Origin: Pseudomonadota bacterium
Lineage (GTDB): Bacteria > Myxococcota > Myxococcia > Myxococcales > Myxococcaceae
NCBI GenBank assembly: GCA_023426545.1
Contig: JAFAAN010000175.1
Coordinates: forward strand, 1 to 64,000
DNA: 64,000 bases
Direction: 5' to 3'
In this document: positions 9,183 through 17,500 of the stretch, piece by piece
Numbering within the stretch: position 1 is the stretch's first letter
Layout of the letters: each line of letters begins with the position of its first letter
Notes under the pieces: model-generated
Told to the model about the DNA's origin: nothing
What the model saw: the letters and a program-made list of their open reading frames with translations, nothing else
The model's database searches: none
Made by a program: the position numbers and the translations under genes

Positions 9183-9250
9183 GCTGCGAGCGCCACGTCA
9201 GACCGGCCCGCCATAGTAGCGGCACTTCCTCGACGGGGGCGACGACGGTG

Positions 9251-9343
9251 ATGGCTCAGACCCTGCTCATCTTCATTCCAGTGATTCTCCTCTTCGCCGC
9301 GGCAGTCGCCATTCCGCGGCCTCGCCGGCGCTCGCGCCGGTAG
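9251..9343 (+). CDS. Candidate 30-residue membrane microprotein
   Basis: ATG 9251 to TAG 9341-9343 encodes MAQTLLIFIPVILLF, then AAAVAIP and an Arg-rich end RPRRRSRR. The pattern is one hydrophobic helix of about 18 residues followed by a strongly positive cytoplasmic tail. The ribosome site is poor (GGGGGCGACGACGGTG before the ATG), and short ORFs arise easily by chance in GC-rich DNA. No family is recognised. It precedes the CreB-like gene by 99 bases on the same strand. Confidence 0.35.
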   Translation: MAQTLLIFIPVILLFAAAVAIPRPRRRSRR

Positions 9344-9442
9344 CAAGCCCACACGCGGCCGGGGAAGACTCCCCGGCCATCTTCCGGGGCCGGACAGGTG
9401 TAGACTGCGCCCGCCGCAGCACCTCCTCCCATCCGAGCACCC

Positions 9443-10141
9443 GTGGCCGAGCGTCCCACCGTCCTAGTCGTCGACGATGATCCACACCTGAGGGAAATCG
9501 TCCGCTTCGCCCTGGAACAGGGCGGCTTCCGGGTGGAGGAGGCCTCGGACGGCCGCGCCGCCCTGGCCCAGCTCGACCGGGGCCTCCCGGCGCTCATCGT
9601 CCTGGACATCATGATGCCGGAGCTGGACGGGCTCGCCGTGTGCCGCGAGGTCCGGCGCAGGCATGAGCTGCCCATCGTCTTCCTCTCCTCGCGCGATGAC
9701 GAGGTCGACCGCATCCTCGGCCTGGAGCTCGGCGGCGACGACTACCTGACCAAGCCCTTCAGCCCGCGCGAGCTGGTGGCCCGCGTGAAGGCGGTGCTGC
9801 GGCGGGCCCGGCCCGCGCCATCCCCGGGGCCTGACGCGCCCGCCGCCTCCATGCAGGAGCGGGGGCCGCTGCGAATGGACGCCGAGCGCTGGCGCGCGTG
9901 GTGGGGTGACACCGAGGTGGTGCTCACCGTGACGGAGTTCCAGTTGCTGGCCACGCTGCTGCGCGTGCCCGGCAAGGTCTTCACCCGCGACGAGCTGATG
10001 ACGCGCGTCTACGAGGACGTGGTGGTCAGCGACCGGACCATCGACAGCCACGTGCGCCGCGTGCGCCAGAAGTTCGCCACCGCGGGCGGCGACGTCATCG
10101 AGACGGTGCATGGCCTCGGCTATCGGCTCGCCCTCCCCTGA
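9443..10141 (+). CDS. OmpR/CreB-family response regulator
   Basis: The receiver domain (1-120) has the acidic pocket VVDDD, phospho-acceptor D55 in VLDIMMP, and the conserved Lys in LTKPFSPRE (104). A winged-helix DNA-binding domain follows (about 140-232; VLTVTEFQLLATLLRVPGKV, DRTIDSHVRRVRQK, VHGLGYRL). LSSRDDEVDRILGLELGGDD resembles CreB. It overlaps the kinase gene by 32 bases, so the two are translated together. The start is a GTG at 9443. A CreD-like protein is encoded 2.8 kb downstream in convergent orientation. Confidence 0.9.
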   Translation: MAERPTVLVVDDDPHLREIVRFALEQGGFRVEEASDGRAALAQLDRGLPALIVLDIMMPELDGLAVCREVRRRHELPIVFLSSRDDEVDRILGLELGGDDYLTKPFSPRELVARVKAVLRRARPAPSPGPDAPAASMQERGPLRMDAERWRAWWGDTEVVLTVTEFQLLATLLRVPGKVFTRDELMTRVYEDVVVSDRTIDSHVRRVRQKFATAGGDVIETVHGLGYRLALP

Positions 10142-11753
10142 GCGCCGCGCGCGTCCGCGCCTGTGGCTCGTGTTCGCCGCGGTGGGCGTGGCGGGCTTCG
10201 TCCTGACGCTCGCGGGCCTCTCCTTCGTGCGCGTCTATGACAACCAGCTCATCCGCCAGACGGAGTCGGAGCTGATTGCCCAGGGCGCGGTGATTTCCGA
10301 GGTCTTCCGCGAACGGCTGCGCGACACCGAGCCCCCCGGCACCTTTGGCCGCGAGCGCACCGCGCCCTGGCCCTTCCCCATCCCCGACGACCCGGGGCTG
10401 CGCCCCATCCTCCCGTCCCTGCGGGCCTCGGACGAGACGCTGCCGCCAGGGGACTCGCCCGTGGCCTCGCGTGTCCCCGCCGATCCGCTGTCCCAGGCCG
10501 CGGGGCTGCGCCTCACGCCGCTGCTCGGACAGGTCCGCGCCGCCACCCTGGCGGGCATCCGCGTGGTGGACACGGGGGGCGTGGTGGTGGCCAGCAGCAG
10601 CGCCGCGCAGTTGGGGACGACGCTCGCCGACCGAATCGAGGTGCAGCGCGCCCTGCGGGGCGAGCCCGTCAGCGTGCTGCGCCGCCGCTACGCCGAGCCC
10701 GGGGAGACCCCGCTGGCGTCGCTCAGCCGCGACACGGGCATCCGCGTCTCGGTGGCCCTGCCCGTCCTGGAGGGCGAGCGCGTCTGGGGCGCGGTGGTGC
10801 TGACGCGCACGCCCATGACGTTCGCCAAGGCGACGTACGCGGACCGCTGGAACCTCACCGCCACCGGGCTCGTGCTGCTCGGCGCGGTGGCGCTGATGTC
10901 GCTGGCCGCCGCCGCGCTGGTGGGCCGGCCGGTTCGGGCGCTGGTGCGGCAGACGCGCGCCATCGCCGCGAGCGAGCCCGCTGGCTTCGAGCCCATGGCC
11001 CGCCCGGTGGTCGCGGAGCTGGCCGAGCTGTCCGAATCGCTGGCCGGCATGGCCACCGCGCTGAGGGACCGCAACCAGTACATCCGCTCCTTCGCGGCCA
11101 ACGTGTCGCACGAGTTCAAGACGCCCCTCGCGTCCATCCAGGGCGCGGTGGAGCTGCTTCGCGACAGCGCCGACGCCATGACGCCGGAGCAGCGGGCCCG
11201 CTTCCTCGCCAACGTCGACGCGGACGCCCGCCGACTCACGCGGTTGGTGCAGCGCCTCCTGGAGCTGGCCCGCGCGGACTCCATGACGGCCACGTCCGCG
11301 CAGGTGGACCTGGCGCCGCTGCTGGAGTCCCTCGCGGCCAGGGCTCGCGCGGAAGGCGTGACGGGCCTCCACGTCGCGCCGCCCCCGGCGGGCCTGAAGG
11401 TGGCGCTGCCCCACGAAGTGCTCGGTGACGTGCTGTGGCAGCTCGTCGCCAACGCGCGCCAGCACGGCGGCGAGGACATCCGGGTGGACCTGGCGGTGGA
11501 GCCGGACGACGCGGCGGGCACCGTGCGCATGTTGGTGAGGGATGACGGCCGGGGCATCTCCGAGTCCAACCGGGCGCGCATCTTCGACGCGTTCTTCACC
11601 ACCGCCCGCGAGCGCGGAGGCACCGGGCTGGGCCTGACGATTGCCCAGTCCCTGCTCCGGGCCTGCGGAGCCCGGCTGGAGCTGATGCCCGCGGCGGGCG
11701 CGGGGACCACCTTCGCGGTGGTGGCCCCGCTGCCGCGGCCTCAGCGGAAGTAG
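10110..11753 (+). CDS. CreC-like sensor histidine kinase, 547 aa
   Basis: Membrane helices lie near 17-40 and 250-270. The roughly 210-residue periplasmic segment between them resembles a sensor domain, with GIRVVDTGGVVVASSS and SVLRRRYAEPGETPLASLSRDTGI. A HAMP region (GRPVRALVRQTRAIA) leads to the dimerisation box FAANVSHEFKTPLAS with H334. The ATPase has the N box LVANARQHG, G1 DDGRGIS and G2 GGTGLGLTIA. It autophosphorylates and passes phosphate to the overlapping regulator. The stimulus is unknown. Its 3' end overlaps the opposing gene by 13 bases. Confidence 0.9.
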   Translation: MASAIGSPSPERRARPRLWLVFAAVGVAGFVLTLAGLSFVRVYDNQLIRQTESELIAQGAVISEVFRERLRDTEPPGTFGRERTAPWPFPIPDDPGLRPILPSLRASDETLPPGDSPVASRVPADPLSQAAGLRLTPLLGQVRAATLAGIRVVDTGGVVVASSSAAQLGTTLADRIEVQRALRGEPVSVLRRRYAEPGETPLASLSRDTGIRVSVALPVLEGERVWGAVVLTRTPMTFAKATYADRWNLTATGLVLLGAVALMSLAAAALVGRPVRALVRQTRAIAASEPAGFEPMARPVVAELAELSESLAGMATALRDRNQYIRSFAANVSHEFKTPLASIQGAVELLRDSADAMTPEQRARFLANVDADARRLTRLVQRLLELARADSMTATSAQVDLAPLLESLAARARAEGVTGLHVAPPPAGLKVALPHEVLGDVLWQLVANARQHGGEDIRVDLAVEPDDAAGTVRMLVRDDGRGISESNRARIFDAFFTTARERGGTGLGLTIAQSLLRACGARLELMPAAGAGTTFAVVAPLPRPQRK

Positions 11754-12919
11754 CTGTCGGAGATGTCCACGGAGTACCCCAGCTCCAGCGTGGGCGCGGA
11801 CGCCGCCACCAGGAACTGGCGGAAGTGCAGCGCCTTGCCGGGCAGGCCCGCCGCGGAGGCGCCCGCGCGCTCCGAGGACTCGTACTGCTCCAGACTTCCG
11901 CCCTCGCGCCGGTAGTTGAACACCGCCGGGAAGTGCGCCCGGGCCCGGAGCTCCGCCACCGGCCAGGACACGCGCGGCAGCGCCAGTTGCAGCCGCCCGG
12001 AGAGGTGGAAGACGCCCAGCTCACGCGACAGCACCACCTCCAGCGTCCCAGTCGTCTCACCCAGGCGCGCCGGAGCCGCCTTCAGCGCCAGGGTCCCCGC
12101 GTCCGGCTCCACCGGCACGGGAATGGCGTTGAGCGTGACACGCTCCAGCCGGTGCCCTTCCGGGAGCACCAGCTCCAGCGGCTGCTCCCGGTCCAGGCTC
12201 AGGTCGTAGCTGACGCGCAGCGTGGCGCGCCCCTCCAGCGTGGACACCCAGGACGCGGTGGCCTCGGTGATGCGTGGCTCCAGGGGTGGGCGCACCTGCT
12301 GCTTCTGCCCCTGCGTGGCCTGCGCCACCGCCGCGCGCCAGCCCACGCGCAGCACGCCCTGGCTGGGGTAGACGGCAAACCTCTCGCCGCCCATGCCGGG
12401 CAGCGACTCCGTCAGGGTGAACACGGAGGTGTCCGCTTCGAGCGCCAGCGGCACCGGCGACACGTGCGGCCCGAAGCGGAGCTGCGCGCGGCGCTCCGGG
12501 CCCGCGCCCGGCGAGCGGACGGAGAGGCCCACGTCGAAGGCATACCGCCCCGCCTTGCGCGTGAGGAGACACAGGTGCCCGTCGACGACGCCCACGGTGG
12601 CGTCCTCCAGCGTCGGCAACGTCCCTGGGAAGGTGTCCGCGTCGAGCTGGAGCAGCTTCACCTGCGTCCAGCGCCCCTCCGCGAGCACCTCCACGTCGAA
12701 GTGCCCCTCCACGAAGAGGCTGTCCGCCGTGAGCCGGCCCTTGAGCTCGCCCTTCACCAGGGCCTCCGTCGGCGGCGGGTTGGCCGGTGGCGCCTGGCGC
12801 TGGGCGTAGAGCGGAATCAGCTCCTCCAGCGGCACGGTGGCGGTGCCCGTGGGCGCGGGGTTGGCCGAGGCCTCGGCCGTGAACAGCAGGAGTCCAACGA
12901 TGAGCGGTACGGTCCACAT
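11741..12919 (-). CDS. Secreted beta-rich protein of unknown function, 392 aa
   Basis: The N-terminus MWTVPLIVGLLLFTAEASA looks like a signal peptide cut after ASA. The mature part is beta-strand-rich and Pro/Leu/Arg-rich, with alternating V/L strands (RATLRVSYDLSLDREQPLELVLPEG). No catalytic motif is seen. It starts 7 bases after the CreD-like gene on the same strand, so the two probably form an operon and this product may act with it in the envelope. I do not recognise the family. Confidence 0.75.
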   Translation of the reverse strand: MWTVPLIVGLLLFTAEASANPAPTGTATVPLEELIPLYAQRQAPPANPPPTEALVKGELKGRLTADSLFVEGHFDVEVLAEGRWTQVKLLQLDADTFPGTLPTLEDATVGVVDGHLCLLTRKAGRYAFDVGLSVRSPGAGPERRAQLRFGPHVSPVPLALEADTSVFTLTESLPGMGGERFAVYPSQGVLRVGWRAAVAQATQGQKQQVRPPLEPRITEATASWVSTLEGRATLRVSYDLSLDREQPLELVLPEGHRLERVTLNAIPVPVEPDAGTLALKAAPARLGETTGTLEVVLSRELGVFHLSGRLQLALPRVSWPVAELRARAHFPAVFNYRREGGSLEQYESSERAGASAAGLPGKALHFRQFLVAASAPTLELGYSVDISDSYFR

Positions 12920-12926
12920 GGCGGAT

Positions 12927-14252
12927 TCAGCTCGCTTCCGGGGTGACGGGGGTGGGAGCAGCGGGCGCCGCGGCGGCGCGTGAAGGCCCGCCCGGCAGCG
13001 AAAGGTCGGAGAGGAAGGCCCGCACGCCAGCGCGGGTGGACAGCACCATCAGCCCCAGCAGCGCGGCGAGGATCTCCAGCGTGTAGATGAGCCCGGTGTA
13101 GCCCTGGAGGATGACGGCGCCGGTGGGGACCACCAACGTTGCGCCCCACAGCCCCGCGAGCACGGACGCGCGCTCCTTCGGGAAGAGCCAGCGGATGTAC
13201 ACCACCACCGCCGCTCCCAGGCCCAGGGCACACAGCACGTACGCGACATAGAAGTTCATGAAGGCCGCGAGGTACGCGAGCAGCACGAAGAAGAAGCCGT
13301 ACACCGCGGCCAGCAGGTACGTCTCATGGAGCGCCAGCGGGCGGCGGTGACGCAGCCCCAGCGCGGACAGCAGCGCCAGCAAGGCCAGGAAGGGCACCCA
13401 GGCCCGCGTGGCCATGGTCCCCACCAGCGCATCGAACGTCTTCTCCGAAGGCAGGATGACGCCCAGGTTGACGCCCGACTCCAGGGACTGGAACGCCCAG
13501 TCCAGCGTCACCGCGTCGCTGGTGGCGTTCACGGTCGAGGCGGCCAGGACACCCGATGGGTAGTCGTAGTTCTCCCCTCCCTCCACCGCGACATGGACGC
13601 GCACGTCGCGCGCGGGCAGCGCCGGGTCCAGCCGGTACACGAACGAGTTCAGCCCCCGGGCGCGGTAGCGGATGTTGAAGCGGGACGTGGCGCCCTTGGC
13701 GATGCGGCCCGTCCACACCAGCCGGTTGCCGGACTCACCCAGGTCCAGGCTGGACGGCTTCCCGTCGACGACGAACTCGAGCTCCGACAGCAGCACCTGG
13801 GACTTGTCCATCTCCATGGGGAAGATGAACGCCACGTCGATGTCGGTGCTCTCGCGGTTGACCACCGCGTAGTCGGCATTGAGGGTGAAGTCGAAGCCGG
13901 AGAAGTAGCGCAGGCCCCGCTTGCGGTAGTTCATCTGCGCCTGCACCTCGACGTGCTGGCGGTCGAAGGCCAGGGGCTTCAGCTCGGTGAAGATGGTGCC
14001 GCTGTGGACGTAGCGCAGGGACGGCGCGGGCTGGGTGACGGGCGCGCCCCAGCGGTCCTCCACCCCGGCGGCCAGCTCCGAGTTGGCGAACTCCGTCCGG
14101 TCCGCCACCTGCCCGGCGATGACGGCCGTGGCGAAGACGACGATGACCAGACTGCCGAAGACATGGTGCGCCACGAGCCAGCGCAGGACCCGGCGGAGCG
14201 TCCCCTCGGGCGGGCGCGACGGACGGGGAGGAAGCGGAGGAGGTGCGTTCAT
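12927..14252 (-). CDS. CreD-like inner-membrane protein, 441 aa
   Basis: Resembles CreD (cell envelope integrity), a multipass membrane protein controlled by CreBC in E. coli. The order matches: an N-terminal helix (HHVFGSLVIVVFATAVIAGQ), a large periplasmic beta-domain (LRYFSGFDFTLNADYAVVN, ESGVNLGVILPSEKTFDALVG), then four to six C-terminal helices, including LALHETYLLAAVYGFFFVLLAYL with the CreD-typical HExYLL...FFF pattern. The end is a Pro/Ala tail. ATG 14252 was chosen; ATG 14276 is possible and neither has a strong ribosome site. The two-component pair faces it from the other side. Confidence 0.8.
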   Translation of the reverse strand: MNAPPPLPPRPSRPPEGTLRRVLRWLVAHHVFGSLVIVVFATAVIAGQVADRTEFANSELAAGVEDRWGAPVTQPAPSLRYVHSGTIFTELKPLAFDRQHVEVQAQMNYRKRGLRYFSGFDFTLNADYAVVNRESTDIDVAFIFPMEMDKSQVLLSELEFVVDGKPSSLDLGESGNRLVWTGRIAKGATSRFNIRYRARGLNSFVYRLDPALPARDVRVHVAVEGGENYDYPSGVLAASTVNATSDAVTLDWAFQSLESGVNLGVILPSEKTFDALVGTMATRAWVPFLALLALLSALGLRHRRPLALHETYLLAAVYGFFFVLLAYLAAFMNFYVAYVLCALGLGAAVVVYIRWLFPKERASVLAGLWGATLVVPTGAVILQGYTGLIYTLEILAALLGLMVLSTRAGVRAFLSDLSLPGGPSRAAAAPAAPTPVTPEAS

Positions 14253-14404
14253 GGGCGCAGGATGAGCGCCCCCCATGCAACGGCGATGTCCCCCCTGTGC
14301 GGCTTCCGAGGAATGTTCGTGCAGATTTCGTGCAGGCCGGGGTGCACCCACAGCCCAGCCCGGGTACACTTTGGGGCCGTCTTCACAGGCCCGAGAAGGT
14401 CGTC

Positions 14405-14929
14405 ATGTCCGTCCCTGGAATTGGCTTCAATGGTCCATGGCGGCTCCGCGCCGGAGCCGAGGAGTACGAGCTGCTCATCGTTCGCGCGGGCGCCCCGCTC
14501 GACGCACACCAGCGCGTCCCGTCCGAGCACATCGCCTGGCAGCTCGACCACTGGCTGAGCGCCGCGCGCCGGTCCCTGCTGGAGATGTACGAGGCCCTGG
14601 GCGGCATCCTCCCCTGGGACGTGAGCACGCTGGAGCGCGCGCGGCTGGACACGCGCGTGCGGGAGCGGCTCGCGCAGGCGCTGGAGCGTGGCGAGCTGGC
14701 CGCCCTGCGCGTGGAGCGCCGCGCCGCCGCCTGGGCCTGGCCCGAGGCCATCGTGCCGCCGCCCCGGCCGGAGCCCGAGGTCATCCCCCTGGCGCGCCCC
14801 CCCGTGGAGCCCTTCACCCTCTTCCCCGACCCCGCCCGTCAGGCGGAGGCCCTCCGTCAGGCCGCGGCGGCGGGTGTGCCGTTCTGCGAGGAGTGTGAGA
14901 AGAAGAAGCAGCAGCGGGCGGCGGCGTGA
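14405..14929 (+). CDS. Small protein with C-terminal CxxC, partner of the DUF4123 gene
   Basis: 174 residues starting at ATG 14405 with GAGAAGG 5 bases upstream. The core (EHIAWQLDHWLSAARRSLLEMYEALGG) is helical, followed by a Pro-rich linker. The end is PFCEECEKKKQQ, a CxxC in a charged tail. The TGA overlaps the GTG of the DUF4123 gene (GTGA), so translation is coupled. Because DUF4123 proteins load effectors on type VI spikes, this small protein could be cargo or a co-adaptor; that is inference. I do not recognise its family. Confidence 0.7.
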   Translation: MSVPGIGFNGPWRLRAGAEEYELLIVRAGAPLDAHQRVPSEHIAWQLDHWLSAARRSLLEMYEALGGILPWDVSTLERARLDTRVRERLAQALERGELAALRVERRAAAWAWPEAIVPPPRPEPEVIPLARPPVEPFTLFPDPARQAEALRQAAAAGVPFCEECEKKKQQRAAA

Positions 14930-15495
14930 GCGCGCTCGTCCCCCACCTGCCCGGCCTGTTGAAGTGGGTACGGCAGGCCACCGAGGAAGCCCCCACGTCG
15001 GCGCTCTACGCCATCCTGGATGGCGCCCGGGCCCCCAACATCCACCGGCTGGTCCTCACCTGCGGGCTGCCACAGAGCTGCCTCTACGCGGGGAAGCTGC
15101 CCCCGGAGCTGGTGGAGGTCGCGCCCTATCTGGTGCAGCTGCGGCCCGGCGCACCGGCGACGGAGCAGCTGCTCGCGGCGGGCTGGGGCAAGAGCTGGGG
15201 CATCTTCGTGCAGAGCCCCGCGCACCCGGATGCGCTGCGGCGGCACCTGCGCCGCTTCCTCAAGGTCAAGGACGCCCAGGGCAAGACGCTCGTCTTCCGC
15301 TACTACGACCCGCGCGTGCTGCGCGTCTACCTGCCCACCTGCACCGACGACGAGCTGGACTTCCTCTTCGGCCCCATCGAGCAATACTTCGCCGAGTCCG
15401 AGGACGGGGCCAGCATGATCGCCTACGCGCGGCGTCCCGAGGACGCGCCCCCGGAGGCGCCGCCGCTCTCCATCCTGCCGACGCCGCTCGCCTGA
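14926..15495 (+). CDS. DUF4123-domain protein (type VI secretion adaptor)
   Basis: DUF4123 (Tap/Tec) proteins chaperone effectors onto VgrG spikes. The 189-residue protein carries the family's motifs: SALYAILDGARAP at the start (near 21-33), KSWGIFVQSPA, the L-R-R-H-L-R-R-F-L-K helix (around 105), LVFRYYDPRVLRVYLPTC and FLFGPIEQYF. GTG 14926 overlaps the upstream stop by 4 bases. No VgrG, PAAR or T6SS core gene lies nearby, so it is an orphan cassette here. It ends 54 bases from the convergent CxxCH lipoprotein. Confidence 0.82.
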   Translation: MSALVPHLPGLLKWVRQATEEAPTSALYAILDGARAPNIHRLVLTCGLPQSCLYAGKLPPELVEVAPYLVQLRPGAPATEQLLAAGWGKSWGIFVQSPAHPDALRRHLRRFLKVKDAQGKTLVFRYYDPRVLRVYLPTCTDDELDFLFGPIEQYFAESEDGASMIAYARRPEDAPPEAPPLSILPTPLA

Positions 15496-15549
15496 CTCCC
15501 GCCAGCCCCCGGAGCGCCCCCTACAACGCGCCCCGGGAGGCGGCCCGGG

Positions 15550-17328
15550 TCAGTGCGTGGCGAGCGTGGCCCGGTCGAACGCGCGCGCCAGGCAGGCCTG
15601 GTTCGCGGTGCTGTCCAGGCGCTGGGAGCGGTCGAGGATCTCGAAGAACTGGCGGCTCGCGCCCGAGACAGGGTCAGACACCCCATACGGCGTCGAGGGG
15701 ACGCTCATGCCGGTGCTCAGGAAGGGAGAGAGCGCGCCGTTCTCGCGGATGTGCGCGAAGCCGGTGTTCGTCTCGCGGCCATGGCAGCCATTGCACGTGT
15801 TGAGCGAGAACTTGTGCCGGGCCTCGTTGTCGCCAATGCCCGCCGCGCGCCAGTAGGCATTCGGCACCGTGGAGATCCACGGGAATGCCCCCAGGAATGG
15901 CGTGCTCGCGGCGGGGAACGTCAACGGCACGCCGTAGGTGTTGGCGAGGATTGCGGGCGTGTTCGCGTTGATGAAGTCCCGGAGCACGGGCGTGTCGTTG
16001 TGCGCGTCGCCCGGCGTCAGCGCCGTCGGCTGTCCCTGAAGGCGGTTCGCCGAGGGGCCCGAGCCCATCAGGTGGAACTCGCGCAGCTCCCACGGGTAGC
16101 GCAGCCACTCCTCGTTGGTGCGAATCTGGTTGATGGCGCTGCCGTTCGGCTTTCGCGGCGCGGCGTTGCGGACCACCACCTGCTGCGTGAGGTTCGCCAG
16201 CGCGGCGTTGTAGGCCGGGCTCCCCAGCACCAGGGAGGGCGCGGACAGGTCCAGCCACTGCCGAGCCCACGTCCTGACCGCGTCACACGTGCTGTGCGGG
16301 ACGCCATACTCGAAGATGACCAGGAACGGCCGGACGCCGCAGGTGCCGCTCGTCCGGTCCACCGCGGCGAAGACGAAGCGCAGCTCGCCCGCGTTGCCGG
16401 AGGCATAGCCGGACGGCCCCCGGCCGCCCCCCAGGTCCAGCCGGTTGACGATGGCCACCAGCTTGAACGGCGACCGCGCCAGGTCCAGCGCCCCGCCCAC
16501 GCGCGGCCACGGCGCGAGGATGCGCGCATCCATCGCCGCGCGCGCCGGCACCGTCCAGCCATTGATGTTCTGGTTCACCGTCCACTGCCGCAGCCAGTGC
16601 TCCGTCAGCGTCGACGGCGCCACGTACGTGTTCGCCATCTCCCGCATCAGGTGGTTGAACGTCCAGACGCCGTTCGGGTTGCCGCTGTTCGTGCACGGGT
16701 CATACGTCCGCGTCGAATCGTTGACGACGGCCGGGTCGGTGATGAGGAGCGAGCGCTCCGGCCTCACCGCGGCGGAGATGCCCACGGGGGAAATCGGAAT
16801 GGGGACGCCCGGCCGGAAGATGTCGGGCGACAGCGCGACCAGCGGCCGTTCGGAGACGCGGACGCGGTTGTCGAAGGTCGAGAACGTGAGCGGCGTCTGG
16901 GGAGTGCCCGCCTGGAACTCGCGGATGCGGGCCTGCGTGGCCTGGAGCGTGACGAAGTCGACGTCCCCAATCCCCGAGAAGACGCCGTCACCCGCCAGCT
17001 CGTCACCGTCGACACCCTGGTCATTGAGGGCGAGCGCCTGCCCTGAGTCCGAGACGACGGGAACGTGCGGGTGTGCCTGTGCCTGCCCTGGCGCGAGCCT
17101 CGCGCGGATGAGGCTGCGCGTCTTCGAGGTGAGCGCGCCATCGAGCGCGACAGCTTCGAGCGAGTCGATGATGGGCCTGGGCGCCACCTCCGTCTGCGCC
17201 TGCGCCTGGGCGCTCGGCGCCTCCGGCGGGACGGACTCGGCGCCGCCACAGCCTGCCAACAGCGATGCGGCGACCACTCCAGACCAGACACGCACCGTGC
17301 CTGGAACCTTCTTGGGTGACTGCTTCAT
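15550..17328 (-). CDS. Lipoprotein with a CxxCH haem motif, 592 aa
   Basis: ATG 17328 has GAGGAG 6 bases upstream. The signal peptide ends in a lipobox, ASLLAGC, with lipidated C27. A single c-type haem motif, CNGCH, sits near the C-terminus (NTCNGCHGRETNTGF). The rest is rich in Asn, Pro and aromatic residues with no recognised domain. The stretch LRYPWELREFHLMG and the surroundings of CxxCH resemble large myxobacterial lipoproteins of unknown role. With one haem, electron transfer or peroxidase-like chemistry is possible but unproven. The 172 bases upstream hold no clear promoter. Confidence 0.75.
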   Translation of the reverse strand: MKQSPKKVPGTVRVWSGVVAASLLAGCGGAESVPPEAPSAQAQAQTEVAPRPIIDSLEAVALDGALTSKTRSLIRARLAPGQAQAHPHVPVVSDSGQALALNDQGVDGDELAGDGVFSGIGDVDFVTLQATQARIREFQAGTPQTPLTFSTFDNRVRVSERPLVALSPDIFRPGVPIPISPVGISAAVRPERSLLITDPAVVNDSTRTYDPCTNSGNPNGVWTFNHLMREMANTYVAPSTLTEHWLRQWTVNQNINGWTVPARAAMDARILAPWPRVGGALDLARSPFKLVAIVNRLDLGGGRGPSGYASGNAGELRFVFAAVDRTSGTCGVRPFLVIFEYGVPHSTCDAVRTWARQWLDLSAPSLVLGSPAYNAALANLTQQVVVRNAAPRKPNGSAINQIRTNEEWLRYPWELREFHLMGSGPSANRLQGQPTALTPGDAHNDTPVLRDFINANTPAILANTYGVPLTFPAASTPFLGAFPWISTVPNAYWRAAGIGDNEARHKFSLNTCNGCHGRETNTGFAHIRENGALSPFLSTGMSVPSTPYGVSDPVSGASRQFFEILDRSQRLDSTANQACLARAFDRATLATH

Positions 17329-17500
17329 GGGGGCTCCTCGCGGGTGGACAGCAACGCGGCCCCGTGCACCCCACAGGCCACCGTCACCGCCTCCCGCGCC
17401 CCCCCTGCCATGACCGTCAATTCGCGCCACGCACAGTGACGCGAGACGACACATGACCTCCAGGGCTGTAACTCGCGCGGCTACTCGCGGGCCCGCCCGC

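Larger units (their letters stand above)
9122..9442. other. Intergenic stretch with hairpin and possible micro-ORF
   Basis: These 321 bases between the GNAT gene and the CreB-like regulator hold a perfect 7-bp inverted repeat (9165-9182) and a 30-codon ORF (9251-9343). I see no convincing -10/-35 pair for the regulator. Confidence 0.6.
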
